From Erythrocercus mccallii (taxonomy: Eukaryota > Chordata > Aves > Passeriformes > Dicruridae): a stretch of DNA of 64,000 nt. Numbering within the stretch: position 1 is the stretch's first letter; each line of letters starts with the position of its first letter. The notes beneath the pieces were generated by a model. That model made no database searches, was not told the DNA's origin, and was given only the letters and a program-made list of their open reading frames with translations. Both the position numbers and the translations under genes were made by a program. Shown one piece after another: positions 1 to 11,335 of this stretch. Location: positions 127,506-191,505 of the forward strand of contig VZRG01001468.1 of NCBI GenBank assembly GCA_013397435.1. The letters run 5' to 3'.

Positions 1-75
1 ACCAGGCTGCAGGGAAGGGCACACCAGGCTCCAGGAAAGGGCACACAAGGCTGCAGGGAGGGGCACACCAGGCAC
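1..75. repeat. 22-bp minisatellite, three copies plus a partial, cut by window start
   Basis: Three consecutive units of 22 bases occupy 1-22, 23-44 and 45-66, each of the form ACNAGGCTSCAGG followed by a purine run and GGGCAC. A fourth unit starts at 67 with ACCAGGC and then diverges. The copies differ at only a few positions, so the array is fairly young. It begins at base 1, so its true length is unknown. No coding role is suggested. Confidence 0.85.
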
Positions 76-3000
76 TGCCCCTGCTGTGTACCCAGCCGAG
101 GGGACAGATCTGCACCCTGCTGTGGAGGATGGGAGGGAGGAGCAGGGAGAAATACCCAACCTTCTGTCTCCTTAGACTGCCCCTCCTGGCACTGAAGCAG
201 CAGGGAGCTCTATAAACTGTCCTTTTTAAAGAACTGCTGTCTCCATCTTTTCTGGATTAAACTGTGCTGCCTGTCCACAGTCTGAATGTGAAGTCAAATC
301 AGCTACAACATATCTGCAGAAGCCCTGAGTGGAGCCTGGGACACTGTCTGGATTTGAAAATTCTGTTTGAAAATCCCCCAAAGTTCGAAGCTCTCAAAGC
401 AGAGGCCACAAGAGTTGCTGATAGACATCCCTCTCCTTCTTGTGGGCTTTTGGCTCACTGCTGAGCCAGGACACAGTGGAGCTTTGACAACAGTCCAGCA
501 TTTTGGAGAAGACTGGGGTGGCCAAGCAGAGGAGGAACCCAGCTGCAAGTCAGGAGACTCAGACTGAGCTACTAGCTCCATAATTCTGGATGCGCTGTGT
601 CCTTTCCCCATTTATTGCTGACAGCATGATAAAGCCTGTTGCAACATCAGTCATCTTAAAACAATAAAACCCATAAAGCAGACCAAACATCTTTCTTCCA
701 AACACACCAGCATTAGTGACTTCAGATCTGCATCGGCTGTAAGAGTGACTTTATTATAATAAAATAGGTTCTATCAGTCCAATAGTCTTAGCAAAGGCTA
801 CTTTAATGGCCTGGAGTTTATTTTCCTGAACTGCCACACACAGTTACCACTGAGGAAAACAGAGAGGGCTTGATGAGACTCCAGAGCACGCAGATATTTC
901 TTTGCAGCTTTAAAACTGATTTACTGCTTGCACATATGCAACGCTTCTGGATGTTTTGGATTCTGACAAGTTGCACAGGGAGTTGTGCTTAAGGTGTCCA
1001 GGGGAAAGCTTTATGTGGGCAATTAAAACACAGAGGCACCCCACCCTAACAAGCACAGGGACGCTGCTTGGCAAAGACTGAGCTATTACTTGGTGGTTAT
1101 TTACCCTTTTTGTACTTGGCACTCCAGAAGCCGTCACAAAGTCAACTTCAACTCTGAGATTCCCATTTTCCTGGCAGTTGTTATTCAGCAATATCTTGAA
1201 TATTTCCTGATTATTTTTTTTTCTCTTTTTCCCTGCATGGGAAAGTAAAGCCCAATTTCTACAAATACTTATAGCAATGACATCCTGGTTTCTGTGCTTG
1301 CCTGCTGCTGCCAGTAAAACCTGATGGATTGGGTATCAGTGAAAAGTGGATACAAAGGGTGTGATCACAGGCAAATTCATGCAAAAATCCCAATGAATAT
1401 TTATGACATTTTTGTGGCATTGAGCCATCGACAGCATTTTGGACGTCCCCCAGCAGCATCACAGCCAGTTGTGGGGAAGGGGAAAAGCTTTGCTCTTCAC
1501 ACAGGAGTTATCAACCCTTCACTGCTAAATTAGGATGAACATAACTTTACTTTCCAACACTTAGCACAGCCTGTAAACATCCTAAGCACAACTCTCAATC
1601 TCAGTACTCTCTAGTTATCCTTGATGTGCTTTACCCCTGCAGCCTCAAAACACAGGGCAAACACCAACCTCTCCAAATAATTTCAGATCCATTGACTCCT
1701 CTGCTAAAGACCAAACAGCGAGTGAGGGACTGCCTTTCTCACAGAGATTTGGAGAGCATTTGGCACAGAGCAGAGAGCCTGAGCCCAGCCAGGTCCTCTG
1801 GGTGCTGCTAGAAGGAATGCTAGGAGTAATATTATCCCTTATCAACAAAAAATTTAACAAAATCTTTTATATCTTTACTCCTTGTTCATGGGAACCCTGT
1901 TGACTGAGAAAGTCTGTTGTGAGTGAAGAACAGACACACTTCCCTCTGGCAGTCTCAGCCACCTGGAATACCATCTCCAGAGAAACATCTTCATTAAGAC
2001 AGATAGTGTTTGCTTGCTGCAGCGAACACGACAATAAATTATGTTTAAGCACACCATAAAAATAAAATAGTACATCCATTACATCACAGCTACCACATTA
2101 CCAGGGTGTTTGGCTTGTTGGAGCCACAAACCTTTAGCAGGAAAGGCTCTATAAATTCAGTCAGCTTGTGATATTGCAAGATGCCAGGTCACGTCCTTAA
2201 AATGTGTTGTTTCATAGTGAAAATTGGGTTTACCAGAGGTTAGTAAACCAGCCACTGCTGCAAGAAAGTGATGGTGTCTCTCAGTGCTCATCTGCACCAG
2301 ATATTTATGTAATCCTGACCTGGCACAAGGACAATGGTGCCCAGTGAAGGATGTCAGTAGAAGCAAGAACCTCAGCCCAAAGATCTGAACACTGCTGGGA
2401 AGTACTGAAACATTTTTGGGTCATAATTTGAGGCTTCTTCCTGCCACCCCTCCCACATCACCAAGTGCTTTAGCAGATCTTAGATCCAGTTTTAAACCCC
2501 ACCAGAGCCCTTTCCAGTCTCTTTTGAGGGATGTGATAAACTTGCACCAGTGAAACTGAAGGCAAATGGCTTCAGTCTGACCTGATGTAGCTCTGCTGGG
2601 ATCAGTCTGACTTGGCCAAAGAAAAGACAAATATTCTCTCCACACACAAAATAAGACAAAGCTGCAGAAAGTTGCTCGACAGCTTTTTGTCATACAGAGG
2701 CACTTTCAGAGTTGTCAGGACATGAAAGCAAGCGCTATTAAATAATATTTGACTTCAGTATTATGTCACATGAAGTAAACATCATCTGTTGCCCTGATGG
2801 CTTGCTTCGGGTTGGAAAACAACCACCACTGCCAAGGCACCCAGGCAAATTCCTAAAAGAGGCTCTGGCCCAAGTGCTCAGAGCAGAGTTTTTTGGCTCC
2901 ACACTGCATTTGAGCTGGGGATGGACAGATAGATGCAGAGGACATCGGAGCACATTCAAATTCCATGGGGCTCAGACAGATGAGCAGGGCTGCATCCTGC

Positions 3001-3311
3001 TCCTTGCCTGATTCCCAGATGTTCATGGGCAGCCTTTGATGCTGGGGCTGGGTTTCAGCTATGGGACAATCCCAAGGAGCCACTCATTTGGAGACCAACA
3101 GCCATGAGAAAAGTTGAGTCACATGTGCAGAACCACAGGGGAAGGTAGAAGAGGTGTACAGAGATTTTGGCTGTGGTAAAGGTCAGGCTTATCCAGTGTT
3201 ATCAGTTGAGAAATGAAAACAGCAGAGAAGACACTCCAAAAATTCACCCTGAAAACTAAACTGCTTGAAGGGCAAAAAAAGATGCAGGGGGAAGAGTCAA
3301 AACCAGAAGGA
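76..3311. other. Intergenic DNA, no gene recognised
   Basis: No open frame here resembles a known protein and none is longer than about 100 codons. The DNA is CpG-poor and of mixed composition. Potential polyadenylation hexamers (AATAAA near 663) occur, but no coding exon precedes them that would make them meaningful. I see nothing else I can support. Confidence 0.6.
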
Positions 3312-3377
3312 AGTGTTAGACTAATGGTTGGACTTGATCTTAGAGGTCTTCTCCAACCTAAACAATCCTGTGATTTT
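3312..3377 (+). mobile_element. CR1 LINE fragment, 3' end
   Basis: The stretch reads TGGTTGGACTTGATC, then TTAGAGGTCTTCTCCAACC, then a degenerate AATCCTGTGATT tail. This is the conserved 3' terminal segment of CR1 elements, the dominant LINE family of birds, in the sense orientation. Only about 65 bases are recognisable, so it is a severely 5'-truncated dead copy with no reverse transcriptase coding part. It is good evidence for a sauropsid, probably avian, genome. Confidence 0.85.
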
Positions 3378-6059
3378 GCCTGGGAGAGGAATACCACCTG
3401 ATGCATCTAGGAGAAATTAATCCCAGTTTGGAAAACGATGCTATAAAGAGCAACCTGGGGCAAACCCTGAAAAGGTTTTTTTTTTTCTCTAAGAATGTCT
3501 CTGGAGACACCAGGAGGGGCAGAGGGCCAGACACTGTCCCCCTCTCTCCAGCACAAGAAGTTGGGGTCATCAGGCTGCAGAGAGGGTCTGTGCAGTGACA
3601 GACAAGCCCTTGAGGAGATCAGTCCCTGGGCAGGGTCATGAGCAGAACAGTCACCCAAAGAACACCCACAACACTGCAAAAAAACCCAGCACCTTCAACT
3701 CAGGGCAATACAAAGAGCACCTGGAAAAATCAGTTTTCTTGGAAAAATTCCAGCGAACCGCTGTGGAAGTGATTCCATCCCGTGGAGGTTTTGCACATGT
3801 AGAATCACTCCTGCATGGAGAAGTCACAATTTTGGGGCATGCATGGTTCCCCCAGAGATCCCTGCAGGAAAACTCCTGCAGGAAAACTGTCAGAGAGTCT
3901 GAGCTGAGCCCAAGACAATGGGGTTGGCTTAGGAATGGCTGTGATTTTTACAGCCCTAAATTTGATAGATTACCAAGATTTGTTCTGTTTGTTTTTTTAA
4001 GGGAAACGTTTTATGGAACCCAAAAGTATTTTGCTAACGAAAATAAAAAAGCCACTTACAGAAGGCTTTGTGAGCCACCACACAGACAAATGTTACTAAA
4101 CACAGTGTTTAACTGGGATTAGAGACATGGACATTAAATACCAACAGGCAACCTCTGGTGTGAGAAGTCCCCAAGCCATCAATTGCTGTGGATCAAAACA
4201 ATGTTGAGGGTGCTTTCAGGACCCTTTTGCTTTGTTCTTAGGCCTTTTCTCTCAGCATCTGCTCCACAGTCCCAAACGCGAGGCAAGGCTAAGCTGTGGT
4301 CTGACCCAAAGAAGGGTCCTAACACCCACCACATACAGGATCCCATTTTGTGGTCAGATTGCAAACATCTCCTGGAGATCATGGGGATTTTTCCTTTGGA
4401 TTAAGTACAAAGGCCTGCTGGAGGTTTACAAACAAATGCCTTAAAGATAAACACGTGACTTTTTTTTTGTAGGAAAAGATGTTCTTTCAGGAAGAGAAGG
4501 AAAAGAAAATGTGAGCTAATCAGGGCAAAGGCAGAACAAATGAGTTCATGGCCAAAAACCCCCTAAATTCATTGCCATAAAAGATAAAAACTGAATGAGT
4601 AATGAGAGTACAGCTCCATCACAGTGGGAGGAAAACTGGATAAAAAATGCAGAGGTCCATTCACCAAACAAATCTTTTCTACAGGAGGAAAAATGGGAAA
4701 ATATAAGAAACACGATTATCCATCAACTACTTTGGCAATTTTCTCTTAGTGTCCAGTATAATAAGTGCAATTCAACCCTTTGGGTATACAAAGCAAGAAT
4801 TGTGTACTGGACCTGATAAGCACATGATGGACATTAGTAATGGAAATTCAAGTCTTCCCAGCCAGGCAGACATGCCCTGGGAAGGGGCCACACTGTTACC
4901 AGTGAGGAAAGGGGAGAAAAAAGAAAACAGAAAGATGAGCAAAGGAAGTCATCAGTGAAGTAGGGGTAATAGAAGAAAAAACCCCAAACTTAGGTCCAGC
5001 CAGTCTCCCTTGGTGTCTTGGTGCTGGTCCAGAGGTTCCTGGGAAGCCTGAGCATCTCTCCTGGATGTGCTTAGATAGGGCAGGTCAGTGTCAAACCACA
5101 CCCCAGAAAGTCTCCCCTGGCTGGGGTCAGCCTCTGCCAGTGCCCAGCCTGCCCTTGCTGCAGTCCCCGCACATGGACAACTCCACATCTGCAGCTTGGC
5201 TGCTTTTGTGGGAAACGCTGTTTCGAAGGAAGATGAGGAGAAGTGAATGGCTGCTACCCCAGCAGAGATGGAGCACACGGGATGCTGGCCAAGCCAAGGT
5301 CGGGCTGTGCGTCACTGCGAGCTCTGCTAACACTCCCCTGAATAACAAGAGCATGGCTTGGTTGCAGCTGGGCTGTCCCAGTGGTGCCCAGCCCCACTGG
5401 CCAGTGGGACACTGTACACAGGGCAAAATCAAGGAGAAAACCACATGCCTGAAGATCTCCTTCCCCATTCATTCATCTGCCTAGCCTCCACTGCACAGTA
5501 AATGATTTCCCTGCGTTTATTTTATGTTGCACTTTTCAATGGTTACGGTTGTCAGATGCTTTCAGTGACAAGACACTGGTTTTTCAGTTGCTGTTGCCAA
5601 AATTCCACTATCGGGGCTTAAATTTTCCAAGCCAGCATCTGCTACAGCCTAAGTCTTGGGGGGAAAACACTTGAAATATGTCTCGTGTTTCGTAGAATGA
5701 GTTCATGGAAAACAGGGTTGTTTTGTCTACGTTTACAAAAAAAAAAAATAAAATAGAAGAATCATCAATGTTTCACAGAGCAACACAAACATTTCCATAC
5801 AATGGAGTGAAACATTAAAGTCTGCCGGAGAAGAGAGGAGTTTGCAAGTTCAAAGCCATGAGAAGGAAAATATCACTGCTGGGGAGGCTGAGCCATGGCC
5901 AGGACATTTTCTCCATCTCTCCAAATGGGAATCTGCCATCAGACTGAGCCATTCCTGGGACAAACTCAGCACCCCACCGGGAGCAGCTGGAGCAGTCAGT
6001 AGACCCTGACTGGATGGAGCAATTGCTCTGAAGGTATTCCAGCACCATCTGGGTGCAAT
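3378..6059. other. Intergenic DNA, no gene recognised
   Basis: A 175-codon open frame crosses 3,595-4,122 but it opens with GTG, has no ATG until near its end and resembles nothing I know. A 14-base motif CTGCAGGAAAACTC is imperfectly duplicated near 3,865-3,892. An A-rich tract lies near 5,737-5,748. Nothing else is supported. Confidence 0.6.
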
Positions 6060-6163
6060 CCTGTGCCATGTGCTCTGGGACAACCCTGCTTGATCAGAGA
6101 GGTTGGACCTGACGACCCACTGTGGTCCCTTCCAACTTGACCCATTCTGGGATTCTGGGATTC
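6060..6163 (+). mobile_element. CR1 LINE fragment, 3' end with ATTCTGGG tail
   Basis: The segment contains GAGAGGTTGGACCTGACGAC, GGTCCCTTCCAACTTGACCC and finally two copies of the octamer ATTCTGGG at about 6,144-6,163. CR1 elements end in short tandem octamers of this kind (ATTCTRTG type) rather than poly(A), so both the body and the tail match. The copy is truncated to about 100 bases and has no coding capacity. Its 5' limit is approximate. Confidence 0.9.
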
Positions 6164-9100
6164 GGTGTCCACATGTGCATCTGAGAGGATCTCCCAGGGA
6201 TGCTTGGCCTGAGCACGTGGCTTTTCACAGGGCAAATGCAACGTGGTCCTGTCTGGAGAGCACTGCTGAGGTATTTTCCAGCTACTTCAAGATGCAGCTG
6301 TGATTACATCATTCATTAATTTGTGGTAGAGACAAGTATTCCATAACTCAAGACCAAGAGAGATTTCTAGGGCTTTGACACTAGAGGTTAAACAGAAATA
6401 AACATCAGTATCAGTAAAAGTGACTGCAAAATAGCAGAAAGAATAAGTGGTTAAGAACAGATAAAGATCAGTTGTGTTAGCCTGTAACAAGGATTTAACT
6501 GCAGGGAGGAGAAGGGCTCATAGAGACCGTGACAAATTGACAAGTTCTTCACTGTTTATGAATAAAGGCAGTATTTAAAAGAATAAATAGAGAGGGGAGG
6601 TGTGTGCAGGCATGGAGCTGTGCACAGTCCACTAAGCTGAGTGTGCTGCATTTCAGACTTGCCTGGCTTGAAAAATGGCTCCAAGGTGCCTCATACCAGC
6701 ATGGGCTGCTGAACTTAACAGACTAATTAATACCTGTTTGTCCAAACTTAATTGTCTGTAAGAGACAGCGGTGTTTCCACTGGACTCAGCAGCTGCCTCC
6801 AAGGCACACACGTTTCAGTCATGAAATCCTACTGCTTTCTAAATGTTTTGGGAAGAAGTACACAAAGAAGGCCCATAAACAAGGACAGCAGCAGTAGATA
6901 CATTCTTCTGGATCTCTATAGCCTGTTTGGGATCAGAAATCTGTGGGCTCTGCCATGCACTCCACAAGGGATCAAATCCTGTGTTAAGCCATGCCAAAAC
7001 TTTCCTAAAACCTTCCTTTGTTCAAGGTGTATTCCAGGGATTCACCAACCTCCATCCCTTTAGCAGATCCCTGGGACCATCACAACTCTGCCCTAACAAT
7101 TGTGGCCAGCAGGATTTGGTCACTGTGAGCCCTCACCCTGCTCTGCCCTTCACACACTTTTTTGCCTTTTTAACATCCAAGTTTTCAGATGTACTTGACA
7201 ACAATTCAATTATTTTCTGGTTGTGCCAGCACTGAGGGGCTGCACACACCTGGAGATGGCACCTTCATAATTTAAGCATCCAACAAAGGATGCCATGACA
7301 ATGTTTCAGTAAGAGAGTCAAGAAAATCTAAACTTTTTTTAAGTCAATGAGTGATTAAACAAAATAAGTTAAATATACCTATTCGTCTTAAACCAAAAGG
7401 AATGCTTCAGAAAAGCACTGTCATCTCCTCCCTACCCTTTGAAAAACTTCAGATAAAGTCTTCAACACATAACGTTTTTTCTTCAATCAAAATAAAACAG
7501 TCTGCATCACTTTTGAGTTACTCCAGCTTATTTTTAAAAAACTTTTCCATTTTCAAAATTCTGAAATGCACTCAAATCTGGAGGACAGAAGGAAGTGTGA
7601 GGTTTTTAAAAAGCTTTAGTAGAAAAATTAAAGACTCAGCAAGTTCAGCCTCAGTTCACAAGAGCTCCACATATCCAAAACCTGCTTTTAAAACTGTGTC
7701 CTTCTCTTCAAGGATTTGCCAGCTCCTTTGCAGCATCCTGGATGTAACCTGATGGAAACAAGGCTCAGAGAAGGTGCTCGGGAACATCAGTTTGGGCACT
7801 GTCCATGTCTTTCTTGCATCTGCAGGACAACTCCTTGCTGCTGAGGGACACTGATGACACAGGAGCACCCAGAGCAGTGCCACAGGTGACTGCCAGCCTT
7901 GGCATCCTTGCCCCAGCCAAGACAGCACTTACCCACAGGCAGAAGCACATGCTTAAAAACCTCCAGGATTATGAAAAAAACCCAAACAAACACGAAGGCA
8001 CATAACTGAGGAGTTTCCCCTGAACAAACTGGGCACGTTTATGTGAATGACCTTCTTCAGGTTCTTCTGTGAGTGTAAAGAAATGCCAAAAACTATCTGT
8101 TGTATAGGAAAGGGCTCCATTTCTTGCAGTACCATAGACCCGACATCCTGAAAAGCTCAGAATGGTCCAGGCTGCAAGGAGGACAGGGATGATTCCCCAG
8201 ACTGTTCTTAAAGGGTATTCTAAAAATATGGCCAGCACGTGGAAAATATTTGGACCAGCCTTCATAAGAAAGGTTTTGTTCTATCTGTTCCAGTGAAGAT
8301 ATTTATGGTGTCTGCTGTGTCATTCCAGATTTGTCATGGGCCATTAAATATCCACCTGGATATTGCATCATTTAACTACTGGAATGCGTAAGCATTTCTG
8401 CTGCCTGTGAAAGAGCAGCTCTGAGCTGTGCAGAGCATTAAGTGCACTGCTCTACTTCAACAAATAAATCAGAAAGTGGAGCAGATAATACAACTGTGTT
8501 CAGTTGTGGTGGACTGACTGTTATGTATATTTATTTCTTTTAACTGCTCATGACAAGAATGTGAGTAGGGACTGTATATATTATTTCTGGCCTTTCCTTG
8601 CATTTGTTAATCTTCTCCGGGTGTCAGCAGCATTTTGGTGATCCATCTGAACAGGTCTCTTCCCAAACCAGACCCTGCACAAAGAAGACTCACACACAGG
8701 CAGATGCTTGGCATGGACAATAAAAGCTCATCTTGATGCAAGACCATGCTCAAACTTTGTGCACCTGAAGGTGGAAAACCATCACAGCCCAGGTGGCTCC
8801 AGCCTGTCAAGATCTGGAACAGAATTCTGAAATAGCATCTCAAATTCTGCTTTAGTGCATGAAATGTCCACAAAAATGCTGAAGTTTTTTGGCATGCAAT
8901 GCCTCTGAGATGTGTCCAGCCTCAGGCAAAGCTTTTCAGGCTTGTCCCCATGCTAGCTGGTCCAGCTGCTCAGGTTTGTGTTCCAGTACCATCCACCTCT
9001 TTCAAGTGTGGCTGGTGACACACAGGGGGGGGCTCTGAAGTCATCCAACTTTACTGCAAACACCAGCACAATATCTAAGGTACAAGAAAGGATCCATGGT

Positions 9101-11197
9101 AACACAAGGCACTGAAATGGATACTCCTCGAGAGAAAATGTCTAATGACATATGAGTACAGACCTCCTTGGTGGTCCTGGTTTATCCCAGATTTTAAAAA
9201 ACATCTCTCATGCTGAACTGGTGGAAACAAGGTGACGTGGTTTGACTGCTGTTGGATGTTGGCACCTGGTGTACAAACAGGGACAACACAGGAAAGAGCT
9301 GATTCTGCCAAAGCTAGGGGGTTTACAACACATCTATTTCTTTCCAGTCCTCAGTGGGGATGGTGGAAAGGAACCTAAGCCCTCTCCAAAATCAAAATGT
9401 AGTTATAGAGGGTTATTAAGGAAATAAAGTGGTTTCAGTGGGAGCGATTTAGCCAGGCTGGGGTGGGAAACTGGATTTTGGGGCTGGCTATCCTGGAGCA
9501 GCCTGTGAGCCAAGTGCCTGCTTGAGGGCCAGCAGCCCCATGGCCTTTGGCCTTGGCACACGTCATCTCACAGAGTCCCTGGGGGATGTGGATATTGGGA
9601 GCATGTCAAAGAGGTCAGAAAATCTGGCAGGTCTCTGCCCAGATGACATCAGCTTTGGAAGAACTTAGTAGGAATCAGAGTTCTGCTGGGGAGAAAGCAA
9701 ATGTCTGCAGATCCTCAGCTGCAGGGGAAAGAGCAGCTCTTTCTGCAGAAGGGTTTTCTGGTTCTCTGCAGGTTGTCCTGCATGCCCAGGCTCCATCACA
9801 TATCCAGTTAATGTCTCCTGGTTGTCACTGGAATGGCAGCAGCAGCTGCAGAGGCACAGGTTGGTCTCAAGTGGGATGTTGCTCCCTTCTAGAGCAGCAG
9901 AATGTTTTCCTTTGTAATTCCAAGGGATTGGACTCTAAATCTGATGTGTTTCCTCTGATGAGATGCTCACAACAGAGGCCCCCACCCTCCTTCTCTGATA
10001 CCAGCAGCATGGAGCACCAAGCAGGCAGGGGAAGGAAACTCAGTAAGATCAAGCCCTCTCACAGAACAATTTTATCAACAACTTCTAAGCTGCTCAGCTC
10101 TTCCCAAGCCCAGCAGAGGCAGGTGTTCCCAGTTTACTGTAAACCACCAGAGAAGTGTGAAACAGCTCTTACTGCACTGGGCCATATGGATAGGAAATCT
10201 GCCTCCAGGACAAATGTATTTCAATAAACCCGTTCTCAAGACACACTCTAGGTTTAGCCTACAAAGTAAACTCTGTAGTACTCATTTTGAAGGGGAGAGA
10301 GAAACTGTTTTCCTTGGCATTTCCATTCCCTTTTTGCCTCAGCTGCAGACAGAAGGAAAGCAAAACACACATATGGTCCCTAGGATGGAAGGAGAGGGAG
10401 ATTTTGCAGGGATTGGCGTTAGGATACCGTGGTTCTCTGGAGAGCCTCTCTGGTGCCACCCAGCATGAAACCAGCAGCTCACTGTGATCAACCAGAGCAA
10501 GGAGCTCTGGACCAGATACTGCAGTGGACAGAAAAGGAAAGCCTGGCTAAATTGTGCAAACACAGCCTGTCAATGCAAGGCAGAGGGCAGGCAAACAAAT
10601 AATGACAGCAGGTAGAAAAGTGATGAATACAAAATTTCCGTCCAAGAAAAACTGTCTTCCTACTGCTTTGCCCACTTAGATTCTATTACCTGAATTTCAT
10701 CAACAACCCTAAAATCCACAGGGTGCTTCAAACTGGTTTTTCCTCTAGGTTAAATACAGGAAAACTCCACATGACCAGTCATTACAGAGGAGGCAGGAAC
10801 CCTGGCAGTGGAACCCATTGTAGAGCAACCTGTCCTGATAACTGCGAGCAAACAGCAACAGGTAAGATCCAGGTCGGTATTTGATTTGCTTCTTTCCCAG
10901 ACTGAGATCTAACTAGTAACAGCTGCCTACTTTATGCCTGTCTCCTTTTATTACTTTATTCACCCCTATGCCCCCCAAAATAGGGGGAGAAAAAAAAAAG
11001 AATGGCTAAAATTTATGGCTAGAAGAAACCGATTACTGTTGGCAAGTGAACTGAAGGGATCAATTGTTCCATACGGCAAAAGCCAAAGAACTCAGGGCTC
11101 TATTCACAAGAAAAGAGTGATGTGCTAAAGGGCATGGAAATGCCACTTTTATTGTGTGGCAGAGGATTTTCACATTTGAATCCAAATTCCATAGGAA
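6164..11197. other. Intergenic DNA, no gene recognised
   Basis: AT-rich and CpG-poor for most of its length, with moderately GC-rich stretches near 9.4-10.2 kb. A 226-codon open frame at 9,547-10,227 opens with TTG, is serine- and glutamine-rich and has no recognisable domain; I treat it as chance. No splice-bounded exon, RNA gene or repeat family could be supported by eye. Confidence 0.55.
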
Positions 11198-11335
11198 AGC
11201 GTGGAATGTGACAGACCCAGTTCGGAGGGCCGGCCAGACGGCGTGTGCGAGCAGGGAGCGAGTGCACGGGAAAAGCACAATACCCTGAGCACAAAGGTTC
11301 TGTGTTCACGGCCTCCAGCACAGCGCCGGGCTCTC
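11198..11335. promoter_or_regulatory. Small isolated CpG-dense patch (candidate regulatory element)
   Basis: About ten CpG dinucleotides occur in roughly 140 bases (for example CCGGCCAGACGGCG near 11,230 and GCGCCGGG near 11,322) inside otherwise CpG-depleted DNA. Isolated CpG clusters in vertebrate intergenic DNA are often unmethylated enhancers or promoters of noncoding RNAs, but they can also be recent GC-biased conversion tracts. No exon or core promoter motif is evident, so the role is inferred only from composition. Confidence 0.3.

Noticed and set aside
3595..4122. 175-codon open frame
   Set aside because: GTG start and no ATG before its last ten codons; no similarity recognised.
9547..10227. 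226-codon open frame
   Set aside because: TTG start, no recognisable domain, serine-rich translation as expected from CAG- and TCT-rich noncoding DNA.
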